A DNA stretch of 64,000 nucleotides from Conus ventricosus (taxonomy: Eukaryota; Mollusca; Gastropoda; Neogastropoda; Conidae). The position numbers and the translations under genes were made by a program. The notes under the pieces were generated by a model. That model was given only the letters and a program-made list of their open reading frames with translations. It was not told the origin of the DNA and made no database searches. The stretch spans positions 72,024,986 to 72,088,985 of the forward strand of contig CM031596.1 of NCBI GenBank assembly GCA_018398815.1. The letters are read 5' to 3'. Positions 26,101 through 40,499 of the stretch are shown piece after piece (within the stretch, counting starts at the first letter, position 1; each line of letters begins with the position of its first letter).

Positions 26101-29100
26101 TAGTTTGACTCCTACTCTAAAGTACTTCCACTCGTAGAGTCTTCAAAGCAAGGGAAAAACGTCAAAGTGACAAAAAGAATATAAAAGAATAAGCCTAAAT
26201 GACATCAAAATAAACTGATGTCACAACAGTATTGTGTAACACTTTTCCCCTGGTATAATACAAACGTTTGCTACATTTGTTAGGTGTCTGCTAACAGCCC
26301 CCTATGAAATCCTTTTCCACCAGCCCACTCCCCCCACTACCTATATACTTCCTCTACTCCTCCTCCACCTCCCCCAACCCCCACCCTCACCCCACAACAC
26401 ACATACCCCACACACTTTGCCCGCTCCCTCCCACCCCCGTCCCCACCTCACACACACACACACAAACACCCCCCCTCCACACACACACACACATTCACCC
26501 CCCCCCCCTCCCCCCCACCCCACACACACACACACTTGTCAAGGGGGGGGGATATGATTAGTTGTAAGGGGGATTGGGAAGTGGGGGCGGGGGGTGTACT
26601 GTTGTGACATAAGTTTGTTTTTATGTCATTTGTTCTTTTTTGTGTTTAGTGTTTCCTGACGAAGGGTCTAAGGCCCGAAAGCTTTTTTTTTAAAGGACTT
26701 CAAAGTAATCATTTTTCATATTGTGTTTATTGAAGTCCAGCAGTCGTTTTCATACATCTGATTTACTTAGTTTGATTTCCCACTCTGATTTACTTATCTA
26801 CATGCCTTATTCTTTTTGTCCTGAAAGCACTGTTTGTCAAATTTCTTTAGCTAGAGTTCTGAGGATTCATCATACTAAATGTTTGTCTCAATTGACATAG
26901 TTTCTTTCCACATCAGTCTCAGTCTTCATGGTGTTGAAAGCTGTTGTATAGAATGAGTTGTTTAGAAGCAAGAAAGTGATTTCTAAAGATTTTTATGCCT
27001 TATTTAATACAAAATATGCTTCAGCTTCAGGGGGCGCCGCCCCCTGACCCCCGCCGGGCTGTTGCCCATGTACCCCACTGGGGGCCCATGGTGAACCCCC
27101 AGATCCCCGCCAATCTCCTCTTTTTTTTTAAAAACTGTTTTCATCCCTGCACCATGAAGTGGTTCTTCTACGTGACCTCTTGGAGAAAAGCTGCAAGGGA
27201 TATCACTCCCCCAGAAGTGTGTATTAAACCCATATTAAACCCAACAAGAAAAAGAAATATGAGAGAAGACAGATAACAAGAGCTGTGCTGGAATGGTGGT
27301 GTAATAAAAGAGTACAGAGATAATGCATTTCTAGTTACTCTTCGGAACTCTGAACGTGACGTCAGACTTTGGCTAGATCCCATGCTTTTTGTAGTGTACA
27401 CAACGCCCCTGACTGAGATAATCAACGGCCCTTCTGTTCATCATGAAATGTTTGTCAGTGATTGACTCTTGAGCATTGTGACAGACAAGGCAACATCATA
27501 CGATAGTCTCATCACAAATCTTCCAAACTGTGTCTGTGATATCAAACACTGAATGTCTTACAATAAGCTGAAATTGAACGATGATGAAACAGAGGCTATC
27601 TAATTATAATACACTCTTGGGCTGAAGACCTCTGTCTTCATCCATCAACAGTTCCACTGATATCTCCTTCATGCTATGTGTTCATGATCTTGACCTCAAT
27701 CTTGACTCTGATCTCTCAGAAACACAATATAGCCCAAATCTGCAAGGGCATCCTGTCGTGAGCTTTGTTGAATCAGCTCTGTCAGGCCTTTTGTCACAGA
27801 AAACACCTGAAAAGGTGGATGTTTTCCTGCATTCTATCAGATCAGATTAATGTAATACTCTTCTTGGAATACCTGCAGCTTTACACCATCCACTATAGCA
27901 AGTTCAAGATTCAGCCTTCTTCTGGACATGACAGAAGTGCCATTGTCCTAAAATAACACAAAGATCTGATGAACTGTCTATGGCTCTTCCTATCTAAGTT
28001 TCAAGTTGCTTTGAATAACCTCCTAAGGTCAACATCAGCCTAGCTAACCTCCAAGTCTGCCCTGCCCACACTGCAGCAGACTAGTCAATGTGAGGATCGG
28101 CCTGATCAGCCATCTTCGTTCACACGCCACCACCCAGTGATGGCAGAAGTCATGGTCATCTTTGTCCATGAAGAACAAAAAACGACAAGGTCAGCATGGG
28201 GTAGTGGGATACTGGGCAGTTGATCGTGGATGCAAAAAGTGGGAAATCTTGAATCATGGGAGATAACTGCTTGTTGCTGCTGATAAGATGGCAAGAGAGA
28301 GAGAGAGAGAGGGAGAGAGAGATTAAAACATAAATGTATAAAGATAAGCCTTTTATTTATAAAGCATTGCATTGCTAATTGTTATATATCATTTGTTTGA
28401 TGAGATGGATACCTGTGTCTCCCTGCACTCTCACGAATGTCTATGCATGACAGCTGGAGGATACAAAGAGCTCTTCAGACCATGCTGCCGTTCTCAAAGC
28501 GGAGTCGGACGCGGCGGAAACGGAGGTGGAGGCTGGTGCAGAGGAAACAGATGTGGATGAAATGGGCACTGAGAAAGGAAGCTCAGTCATGGCCAGTACA
28601 GGGTTTGAGCTGCCTCGTACAGTTGATGATACACCAGATGCCAAGAAGGAGGCAGAACCAGGGCAGTCAGGTTTGTGACTGTCATTATTTTTATCTTCTT
28701 GCATAATCATGGAGTCTCTGTGCTTCTCAAAGAGGTCCTACAGAGAGCAGTTGATTGTTAACATACAGCTCTGTTTGTCTCATTATTGGTACATATCTGT
28801 GTTAAACTTAGGAGCAGTTTACCTCTTATTAGTACATGTCCACTGTTAAGTGCAGGGGCTGTTTGTCTTATTACCAGTGCATGTCCACTGTTAACCCTTT
28901 ATCAAGCAAAAGTTGACGGTAAGTTTTCATTTTCATCAGCCTTCACTAATGTCTTGCTCTTCAGTTACCGCTTTTTCTCCCTCATCCAGTTTCTCCCCAG
29001 TCCCATCTCTGCTAGTACTTTTTATGTCTGCCTGACCTTGCTGTTTGTGCTTAACTCATTCAACCCTTCATCCAAATGCTGATCAGGTGGCACTGAACAT

Positions 29101-29259
29101 CATTCTCAGTCTGTGGCATGACAGTACAGATGAGGATACAGATGTACTCAAACCAGTTTATCAGCTGATGACTGCATGAAGCGGCTTGGAAAGAGAGGTA
29201 GGCTGCACAGAGCTGCCTTCCTCATAAGCATGCTAACTTCAGTTGACTAATTTGAATGA

Positions 29260-29323
<64 letters not shown>

Positions 29324-32300
29324 CTCACATTAAAAACAGAATGGTCAAAAAAAAAAAAAGAGATGATGTTTGAGTTTGTCAAAGTGTCTAAAGAGAGAAA
29401 GTGCAACAGATGACATGTAATGTTGATACACAGTCATTCTGCAATAGTGATGTGAAATTGGTAGCTTGTTGGTACAGTTTTTGATATATTAGTTTTATTG
29501 AAATGCCCCATGCGCTCATGCAGATCAGTTTTATTGAAATGCCCTGTTTGTTCATGCAGATCAGTTTTATTGGAATGTCTCATGTGTTCATACAGATCAG
29601 TTTTATTGAACTGCCTAAAGTTTCATGCAGTTCAGTTTTATCGAAATGCCCTATGTGTTCATGCAGTTCAGTTTTAGTGAAATACCCTATGTGTTCATGC
29701 AGTTCAGTTTTTATTGAAGTGCCCAATATGATCATGCAGTTCAATTTTATTGAAATGCACCATGTGTTCATGCAGTTCAGTTTATATTGAAAAGCCCTAT
29801 GTGTTCATGCACTTCAGTTTTATTGAAATGCCCCAAGTGTTCATGCAGTTCAGTTTTATTGAAATGGCCTGTGTTCATGCAGTTCAGTTTTTATTGAAGT
29901 GCCCAATGTGTTCATGCAGTTCAGATTTATTGAAATGCCCATGTGTTCATGCAGTTCAGTTTTATTGAAATGCCCTATGTGTTCATGCAGTTCAGTTTAT
30001 ATTGAAATGCCCTATGTGTTCATGCAGTTCAGTTTTTATTGAAATGCCCTAAGTGTTCATGCAGTTAAGTTTTATTGAAATGCCCCAAGTGTTCATGCTG
30101 TTCAGTTTTATTGAAATGCCCCATGTGTTCATGCAGTTCAGTTTTATTGAAATACCCTATGTGTTCATGCAGTTCAGTTTTATTGAAATGCCCCATGTGT
30201 TCATACAGTTCAGTTTTATTGAACTGCCCAATGTGTTCATGCAGATCAGTTTTATTGAAGTGCCCTAAGTGTTCATGCAGTTCAGTTTTTATTGTGAAGT
30301 GCCCAGTATGTTCATGCAGTTCATTTTTATTGAAATGCCCAAAGTGTTCATGCAGATCAGTTTCATTGAACTGCCCAGTGTGTTCATGCAGTTCAGTTTC
30401 ATTGAACTGCCCAATGTGTTCATGCAGATCAGTTTTATTGAACTGCCCAGTGTGTTCATGCAGTTCAGTTTCATTGAACTGCCCAATGTGTTCATGCAGA
30501 TCAGTTTTATTGAACTGCCCAGTGTGTTCATGCAGACAAGTTTTATTGGAATGCCTCATGTGTTCATGCAGATCAGTTTTATTGAAATGTCCTATTTGTT
30601 TATGCAGATCAGTTTTACTGAAATGCCCTATGTGTACATGCAGATCAGTTTTATTAAAATGCCCTATGTGTTAATGTAGATCAGTTATATTAAAATGCCC
30701 AATGTGTTTTTGCAGTTCAGTTTTATTGAAATGCCCCATGTGTTCATGCAGATCACTTTTATTGAAATGTCTCATGTGTTCATGCAGTTCAGTTTAATTG
30801 AAATGTCTCATGTGTTCATGCAGTTCAGTTTAATTGAAATGTCTCATGTGTTCATGCAGTTCAGTTTTATTGAAATGCCCCATGTGTTTATTAATGCAGA
30901 TTAGTTTTATTGAAATATCTCATGTGTTCATGTAGTTCAGTTTAATTGAAATGCCTCATGTGTTCATGCAGATAAGTTTAATTGAAATGTCTTATGTGTT
31001 CATGCAGATCGGTTTCATTGAAATGTCTCTTGTGTTCATGCAGATCAGTGTAATTGAAATGCCCCATGTGTTCATGCAGATCAGTGTAATTGAAATGCCC
31101 ATGTGTTCATGCAGGTCAGTTTAATTGAAATGCCCCATGTGTTCATGCAGATAAGTTTAATTGAAATGTCTCGTGTGTTCGTGCAGATCAGTGTAATTGA
31201 AATGCTGCATGTGTTCATGCAGATCAGTTTAATTGAAATGCCTCATGTGTTCATGCAGATCGGTTTTATTGAAATGTCTCGTGTGTTCATGCAGATCAGT
31301 TTAAATTGAAATGCCCCATGTGTTCATGCAAATCAGTTTAATTGAAATGCCTCATGTGTTCATGCAGATCGGTTTTATTGAAATGTCTTGTGTGTTCATG
31401 AAGATCAGTTTAATTGAAATGCCCTGTGTGTTCATGCACATCAGTTTAATTGAAATGCCCCATGTGTTCATACAGATCAGTTTAATTGAAATGCCCATGT
31501 GTTCATGCAGATCAGTTTGATTGAAATGTCTCATGTGTTCATGCAGATCAGTTTGATTGAAATGCCCCATGTGTTCATGCAGATATGTCCCATGTATTCA
31601 TACAGTTCAGCCTGGTGGTCAGGCAGGAGAGGTGGTCCAGGCTGCACACTCTGAAGGGAGGAAAAGGTGAAATCACATGTCTGCTAAGGTCTCATCCATG
31701 AGGATCCTTAGCAGGAGTTGGGTGTTCCACAGGGGAGCATACTGTCTCCTGCTCTCTTTAGCATCAAGATCAACAACATTGTTCAATCAGTTCAGCAGGG
31801 TTCAGACTGCTCATTGTTTGTGGATGATTTCGCTGTCTACGCAACTGGAAGCCTGTACCCGAGTGTCCAGCGCAGGCTCCAGCTTTGCGTGGATAAAATC
31901 CATCGGTGGGCGGATGAAAACGGTTTCACCTTTTCTCCAACAAAGACGCAGTGTATTCACTTCCATAATTTCCGTCAGTTTTTTTCCAGATCCTGAACTT
32001 CAAGTAGGGAAATCGCCCATTCCAGCTGTCAAAGAGGCCAAATTTCTTGGAGTTGTTTTTGACCAGAAACTTAACTTTCTCAGCCACATCAAAAACCTCA
32101 AAACTGCTTGCCAGAAAGCACTGAATATTCTGCGGGTCGTAGCGCACACTGACTGGGGCGCTGATAAGAAAACTTTGCTGCACCTCTACAGAGCCTTGGT
32201 CCGTTCTAAACTGGACTACGGTTGTGCTGTGTACGGCTCTGCAAGATTGTCTTACCTCAAACTCTTGGACCCTATCCACCATCAAGGGCTTCGTCTCTGT

Positions 32301-34535
32301 CTTGGAGCGTTCCGCACCACCCTGTGTACAGCCTGTACGCAGAGGCGGGTGAACCTTCACTGTCCAACCGCAGGCTGAAACTGTCTTTGAATTATTATAT
32401 CCGACTGTTTTCAGAACCGCAGAATCCTGCCTTGACTGTGTCTTTGACCCTCCGTTCCAAAGTAAGTTTGAAAACAACCCGAAATGTATTCCGCCGTTTG
32501 GTCTTCGTATGCGGCCTCACGTGCGGAATGCAGGTCTAGACCTAGGAGTTGTGTCCGATTTTTCCAAGTTTCCGGATCAACCTCCGTGGACCTTTTTCAC
32601 ACCAGAGATTCGTTTCGATCTTGCAGCTTTTCGCAAAGAGTCTACCAGCTCTCTGGCGTACAAGGCATTGTATGCTGACCTCTGTTCGAAATTCCCATCC
32701 TATCAAAAAGTTTTCACTGACGGTTCCAAGTCTGAAGATGGAGTGGCCTGTGCAGCCTACTGCCCTGGGGCTCCTTCTCAGATACTGTTGGAACATATAC
32801 ATTCAGATGCTTCTGTCTATTCTGCTGAACTTACTGCTCTGGTTCTGGCATTGAAGATAATCTCACAATCTTCGAAGAGGGACTTTCTGGTTCTGTCGGA
32901 TTCGCTGTCAGCTTTGGAGGCCATAGCTGGCTGCAACCTTCAGCATCCAGAACTTTTACATTTCTTTGAACTTTTTAGCAAGTTGAAAGCGGACGGTTAC
33001 AACATTAGTCTGGCTTGGGTTCCTGGTCATGTTGGCATCGGCGGGAACGAAATGGTTGATCGTTTAGCCAAGAACGCCACAAGAGAGAAACTGTCCAACA
33101 TTTATATCCCTGCTCAGATGTGAAACCCAAAATTAACGATTATGTGAGAGACCTCTGGCAGGAGGATTGGAACACACAGACGAGTAACAAACTCTTTCAG
33201 ATCCGTCCAAACCTTAAGGACTTCCTCCCATCTACGTCGGGGGGTCGTAAAGAGGAAACGGTTCTGTGCCGGCTGCACACACGGCCATTCGTATTTTACC
33301 CATTCTACCTTTTAAAGAGTGAAGAAGCTCCATGGTGCTTTCCATGTCATGCGCCACTCACAATGAAACATGTTCTTTTAGAGTGTTGGGACTTGCACGA
33401 TGTGAGACACAAACATTTTACAGCGGAGTCCATGAAGATCCTGTTCAGGGATGTCCCGCCTGACGTGATCCTTGAGTTTGTGAGAGAGATTAACATTTTT
33501 CATCTGATGTAAGATTTTACGGAAGAAAGATTTTTAACGAAGTTTCTGGTGCGTTTCTAGACGATGTCATTTAATGAGATGTGTGAAAGTTTTTTTTTTT
33601 TTTTTTTTTTTTCAAATGACTGGTGAGTTGATTTTAACGTGGTGACAGCCCTGATGTGGCCCTTTGCGGTCGGCTGGGCTATAAGCAACATTATCTTATC
33701 TTATCTTATGAGGATCCTTCACTCTCTATCCCCCTGCAATAATACCTTCCCCTTTCCCGGCCTCTTCCCAGCTTCCCCACCACACCCCAATGCTGTCATT
33801 CAGTCCCCTCTTGTTCATTCAGTCCCCTCTTGTTTCCCTCTCTTTTTCATGTTGGCACAGTATTAAGATGCAGAATTTTCAGGTGGGTCACAAAGCGAGG
33901 TGACTGCAGGCAAAAACTGGAACAAGATTGGAAACAGGAATTACTGTGCTGCCAAACAAAAGAATGAACAAATTACAAAGCCAACGCTGTGCATTTCGAC
34001 CTCTGTAGACAGTGAAAAAGAAGGACGAACAGAGGGTCACATACCTCCTCAAACTGGGAGCAAAATTTGAGAAGAGAAGTGACTGTCTGTTAGTCCTTCG
34101 TTGCTATTGTCCTGAATGTTGTTCGTCTTGCTTGAAGAAGACCAAAGAGGTGAAAACGCATAATGTTTCATTTGTGATTTGTTCATCCTTTCGTCTGGTG
34201 GCACAGCATTTCCTTTTTTTTTTTTTTTAATCTCACAGAATTTTTGGTTTGTCACACCTGAAAGACTTCACTCTCTGTGCTTCCCCATATATCTGCGCAC
34301 AAGCACAACAGATGATGGTGCCCCTGTATGTGTTTTGCAGTGATCTGGGTAACATCAGATAATGCGGACGGGGAGCAGGAGGAAAAGAAGTATGATAGAG
34401 GAGCTCTTAGAACAGTATCGTGTGAGTGTTACTCTTTCCTGTGACTTAATGCAACTAATTTGTTTCTGTCAAGAATTCTGTATTTTCCGTTTTCAAAAAT
34501 GAGTCTGTATGCCTGTCTTCTTCTCTTTCTTCTTC

Positions 34536-34600
<65 letters not shown>

Positions 34601-36790
34601 ATGAAAAAAGCTGTAAAAGAAAAAAAAGCCATCACAATTCAGTAATCGTACATGCATTTCTTACTTCCTAATCTGAGAGTCAGATTGAATTGAAATTATT
34701 ATTGTTATGAACATTAGATTCTTTTTTTTACATTCAAATGTATCTTCAGATTATCTGTAATGGGCCCTCTTTCTTTTGAGTGACATTTATGTCTGATCTA
34801 AAAAAAAAAAAAGAACCCTTCAAAAATTCACTTCAGTTTATCCTTTCTATGGCATTGATAAACACCTAATTTTGTTTTCCAGTGTTATAGGTATAGAAAT
34901 TCCCAGAGCAGTTTTAGTTGGCTTGGGGACTGTTAGATGAAAAGATTTACTAGTAAACCCAGATGTCTGCATGCCCTTCCGATACAGGCATTAAAGAGAA
35001 AAAGTGACTGCAAAGTCAGTATATTTTGAAATTAGATTTTAAGTGGTTTATATGCATAACTGGAAGTGCTCAGCTGCTTGGTGGAGGAAATCTGCTATTC
35101 AAAAAAACATTCTCCACTGTTGTGGGGAAAAATTCAGCCCCAGTGTTATTCAGTATTTTGGAAAAACCGTAGAAGAACAAAGAGCCCGAATTGTCCCAAA
35201 AGACACATTGTTTTATATGCATGTAATAAATGTTCAGTGCATGCTTATCATGCAAAGGCATAATGGTATGTCAGCCTTGCTTGCGAAATTTTCAAAGACA
35301 AATGCAGCCTCCTTCTCCTGCCCCTTCCCCCCACCCCACACCCCCTCCTTCACCAACTTATGAGTTTTCTCAACTCCACCTTTACCCTGTGCTGGACTGC
35401 TCAAACCAGCTGTGGAGTTTGGCAGCTCTGCTTGAGCTACAGCATAACGAAAGACTACGGCTAATCACTGATGAGGAGAAGTCAACCCTTATCAGTATTA
35501 TAGCGAAACATACTAGCTTACTATCTGTTGAAGATGGACAAAAGCAGAAAGTATACAAAAGGTGTTCAGAAGCAACTGCACATATCTGCTCATCTTGTGC
35601 ACACTGTGTTGCAAAACCTCACCAAGAACAGTTTAACTCACTCCATACCATGAGTTTTTCCCCTTGCTAATCCCTGAAAACCTGGAGTTTGTATAGGGTA
35701 GGAAAAAAATTCTCACAATTATAGATGAGCAGACAGACGCTTGAAATTTGGTGAGTGGATGCAATGCATATTAGTCTATATGTGAACAAAAAATAAAGTA
35801 ATTTACTTACCGTCTTGGTGGTGAAAATGGGCTCCATTTTTGTTTCTTTTTTCAGCACTTTTTCACCCTTCAGAAATACATGTAGTAAGTGTTCCTTAGC
35901 AGCTCAGAAATGTTCTACATCACATTCTGGCACAGCTGGAGTCACTGAAGACACAGAAGATAAAATACTGAGTCAGAAGCAGGTGATGGAGGATGTGAAC
36001 ATACAAAAAAATGTGTCTTTACAGGATGAAAAACACACAAAAAAAAGTTCACTGTGCACAAAACACTGGTGATGCATCACTTTCATTATTCTTTTTTGGA
36101 GTGGAAAAGCTCATGGCAAGTGACATTGCATCCTGGGCACAGCTTCACACACAGTGGCAAACCATGGACTGCAAGATGCTTGTTGTAGAGAATAGACCCC
36201 TGAGTAAGAGTGAAGGTCACAAGATGAAAAAAACAACGTCTTCCACCACTTCATGGTCTTCCTATTCAGGGGCATGTAGGCCATGAGCTGATCACTCATG
36301 TCTACTCCTGCCATGTAGTCCTGTACTGCAGCTGGTTTCTGTCTCTCAGGGCAGTGCCGTGTTGTGAAGCTCATCATGGTGGTTGGCACCATCACTGTTG
36401 TCGGCACATAGACAGGATATTTGTCCTGCCATCTCAGCACAGCAACATGACCTGCAACCATACACACAAAAATGATCATATGAGCTTTTCTTTACTTTTT
36501 TCTTATGTATCGGTGTATCCCATTGTTTGTAATAAACATTCATGTGTATGGATGCATAGTTTGGTGCTTTTACAAGCTATAAAGTAGAACCAACCTGGAT
36601 TTTTTATATAACACCAGCACCATTATACATTAATTACCTAAATTACTTTATATTTAACAGTTTATTCTATAAATGCACAAATTATGGATTTTTGCACAAT
36701 AAATATCAGTAAGAATATGCCTGGAAACACAAACACAAACATACCCATGCACAAAACATGAAAACATGAACATGTGTAGTTGTTCTCTCT

Positions 36791-36867
<77 letters not shown>

Positions 36868-39800
36868 ACACACAGAGAGTAATGCACAATTACTCTGTAC
36901 ATGTAATCACTCACTCCCTTTGTTTATCCCTTCCTTCTCCCCCCTGCCCGCCCACCTCCCCTCTCTCCCCCTAGTCTACTGATACTTGAAAGGATCACTG
37001 CAAAAAAATGCACTTACTTAGTGTGTAAAACATACATGACACATTTACACACAGCACAATTTGTGTAGTAATAATTTCTCTTCACCCACCTCTGTAGAAT
37101 GCATGGACAACTCGAAGAACTGCAAAGGCTGAGTGTTGACTGGCCAGTTGTTCAATAAACGTGGTGTGCCTGTGAACGGATGATCGAGAGGAAATAAATA
37201 AGAATTATCGGTTCAATCGTCAGTGAAAACAGCCCTATAATCGTCGACTTCTTCTCCCATTTGAGCGTCAGTATCTGAATCAAACACTTGTTGTTGAGGC
37301 CCATGTGCTGGCACAGTTTCGTCTGCTTCTTCGTCACTGTCAGCGCCCACTTCAGTGTCGGAATCCACGTCTGTCTCCCCACTGTAGGGGTCAAAATCCT
37401 CATCAGAAGAATCGCTGATGTCTTCTTTGACATCTCACCCTTCAGTCTGGATCATTCCCAGTGCGTCTTCAACGCTAACTAACAATTCACCAGCCCTACA
37501 GTGTCGAACGCTTCGTTGCGACGCCATCTTTTCAATCATGGAGCAGAGCTGACCAGCGGTACTCTTGGTTCCCGTCGGCTAGTGAGTGACTAACGCTTCA
37601 CGCGTGGTGTGAGTGAATGGAAAGTTGGTAGGGGATAACTAAGGAATCATCTCCGTTCTTGAGTTTCGTACCCGATAGTCACTCGGACAGCGCTAATTTT
37701 CAAAATCCAAATCCGCGTATGCGGACATTGATAGCGAACACTTCATCATACGATGTCCACATCTGCAGACATTGGTAGCCAGTGAGTTAAAGAGAACACG
37801 GTTTGACCACCTGTCCCACAACCTGCATTTTGCAAAATAAAGACCTGCTGCCCACATCCTCAGCCAGAACAGAGTAGCTTCCTGATTCTGAGGAGTGTAA
37901 TGACCATCTGGAAGATGTCTCAGTTGTCACAGAAATTCCTGGTATAGGACCAAAAAAAGTACTGACATGCTCATCTCTTGCTAAAATCTCTGCTGCTGAA
38001 GATGAAATATAAGCAATACAACTCCAGTGAATTGACCCTTATCTTCACATGGATCACCTGTAGAAACAGTGATGAATGGGGGAGCAGGTGTTTTCATCAA
38101 ACTCACAGATAGAAGACTGACTCCTGGGTTTTTTTGTTTTTTTTACTAGAATGATCTCTTCCAGCTACAGTGCAGAGTCAGCTGCTCAACTCCATGCTGT
38201 AAAGATTTTCTTGAAATCAGCCCACTACCAAAGATTGTTCCCATGATCTGTCAAGGAAATTCCAATGGATTTTATCCCTCTGTAGGATCACTGGTAATGA
38301 AAAGACTCATTTTTTTCCCCCGAGGAGGCAGCAGAGTATGAGCTGTTCAGTCATCCAGTAACCTATAGAAAGGGGGAAAGCTATCCTCCACAGCTAGTGT
38401 TGGTCCCAGTTGAAAGGAAGGATGGGTGCAGACAATGGCATTGATCTGCTCTGCCAGCTCCAGAGACACCAGCAGATGGCTCTTTCCCGACTGAGGACTG
38501 GCATCTGCAGACAACTGAGCCACCTCAGCTGACTCTTTGCCACTTAAAGGATTGTCCATATGGCGCTGGATCCCAGAGTCTGGAACACACCCTTCAGGAC
38601 TGTCCCGCCTACAAATTCTGCAATGTCAAACCTGGCCAGAGGGTTCAGAGGTACAGAAGCAGCTTTGGGGTAGACGTCATGATCTTGAGAAACGTGGAAT
38701 TTGCTATGGGAACTGGACCACAGATCTGACACAGCCTGTCATGTGGACTGTGAAAGAAGAAGGAAAATAATCCTAGATTATAATATCTTTTTCAGTGTGC
38801 TGTCTTTCCTCCTTTTCATGCCCAACCATTTTTTGATAAAGCACTGTACATGATACTGTCACAGGCACGATTCACAATGAGTTATGCGCATCTGCTGTGT
38901 GCATAGCCAGAGATAATTAAACAAATTTTTTCTTTCTTTCCCTCCTTGTTTCCGGTCTGAATGTTACTCACTGCTAAACATTGACCAATTCAACTGATAG
39001 ACTTGCACAGACCGAGTATGTATGTGGAAGCAGGCACATCTGCTTTGTATGCTTGCTGTCCCCGCTTGTTGGTCGGGTAGTGCTTGTTAATCCCCCCCAG
39101 AGGGTAAGAATATTTCATTTGGCTCAACTTTGATTCATTGTACGATAATTGTAGTTAACTGATAGCACTTTCTTTAAACAGATCAAAATGTTGAGACTTT
39201 GTAATATTTACATTTGTTTTTGAAAGTGCTCAGTCAGTTTGCTCGTTCATGTGTTTTTGCTGAGTTGTACGGGTTTGGTCATTTCGATTCTGCTCTTTCT
39301 AATCTATCACTACTTTTGATGTTGAATAGTTGGTAGATTGGGTATTTATGGTGTTCACTTTGTTGGGATTTTTCGTCTGGGATGCTGGCCTGGCTGGCTG
39401 TGTGCTCTGGTGGGAGTACCTGAGCAGTCCTGCTTCCCCCTCCTGTGGTGTGTTAACCTTCTGGGAGGCCAGGACTGCCTTCTCTTCCCCAGTGCCTTCA
39501 TCCTTGACAGCCGTTGGCCTGCCTACCTCCTGAGCAGGTGTGTCTTCCTTCCGGACGGCTGACCGGTGCTCTGCTTGTGACTTTGTCCCCCTGTGCCCAG
39601 TCGCAGGTGTTGGACCAGTTTTTTCTTCCATGCCCAGTCACAGCAGTGATATTGTGCGGACTGCCTTCAGTGCATCCGAGATTGGGGTCAGAGTGGTTTC
39701 TTTTCTCTCTCTCTCTCTCTGCAAGTCAACCCAGCCTGGACAGCCACACACCTGACTTGCGACGTGATATCCAGAATCATATCCAGGAAGACTTAAAGGA

Positions 39801-40449
39801 TTATTCTCTGTAGGAAAGTAAACATCCTTTTTTTTGTTGATGTTGGTATTGTGTCATGTCATGAGTGATGATATGAATCCTTCGCCCTGTTGTTACTGTA
39901 TTATGTCATGAATGAAACTATGAATTTTTTTTTTTAGCCTAACAGGGAGTGTGGGTGCACACATATGTTAATGAATTAGTTTACACTTACATGTTGCCGT
40001 TGTCCGTGTGCCAACAGAAAAAAAACATTTCCATTTCATTGTTATTAAATGTGCATTCCTCACTAAATATCCTGTTTGGACTATTATGTTGTAGGGTGGT
40101 GTGAGTGAGTGAAAGAAAGTTTGATTTGATGAAATACACAAACAACTTACACGCCTTCAGACATCCAGGAGACAGATATTACAGATCTTTTCCCAAGCAC
40201 CCCTCACTCTACTCTGTGACAGATACCTGTTTTAAACTGGTGTTTGACTTTGTTTCTGTTTAACCCATAGAGGATATGGCTTTGTTTCTGTTTATGCCTT
40301 AGGGGATGAGGACTTAAATGTTTTAATATGGAATCATGGTATATAACTGCATTTTTTCTTTGAACTTGAGGCATTGCTGGCTTGCATGGTTAGGTGTTGT
40401 GTGTTTGTGTTTAGAAATATCAAATAAATCAAGTGAAATTTCAATAACA

Positions 40450-40499
<50 letters not shown>

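Larger units (their letters stand above)
35637..37786 (-). mobile_element. piggyBac-like transposon between TTAA sites, decayed
   Basis: TTAA at 35633-35636 and 37787-37790. The left end reads CTCACTCCATACCATG and the right end, on the minus strand, CTCACTGGCTACCAATG, an imperfect inverted repeat. The minus strand carries pieces of a piggyBac-type transposase at both ends of the element. 2150 bp in total; TTAA targets are the hallmark of piggyBac. Confidence 0.85.

Noticed and set aside
30065..30679. Possible novel repeat protein with 12-residue period
   Set aside because: Frames are open on both strands simply because the unit is 36 bp with few stops; there is no start context or splice support, and it lies in an intron of another gene.
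29491..31610. Possible CRISPR array
   Set aside because: Units are contiguous with no unique spacers and the setting is an animal intron; this is a minisatellite. The 32-bp array at 50784-51830 was rejected likewise.
35230..35670. Possible coding exon between exons 5 and 6 of CFAP184
   Set aside because: No family motif, and exons 5 and 6 already join in phase.
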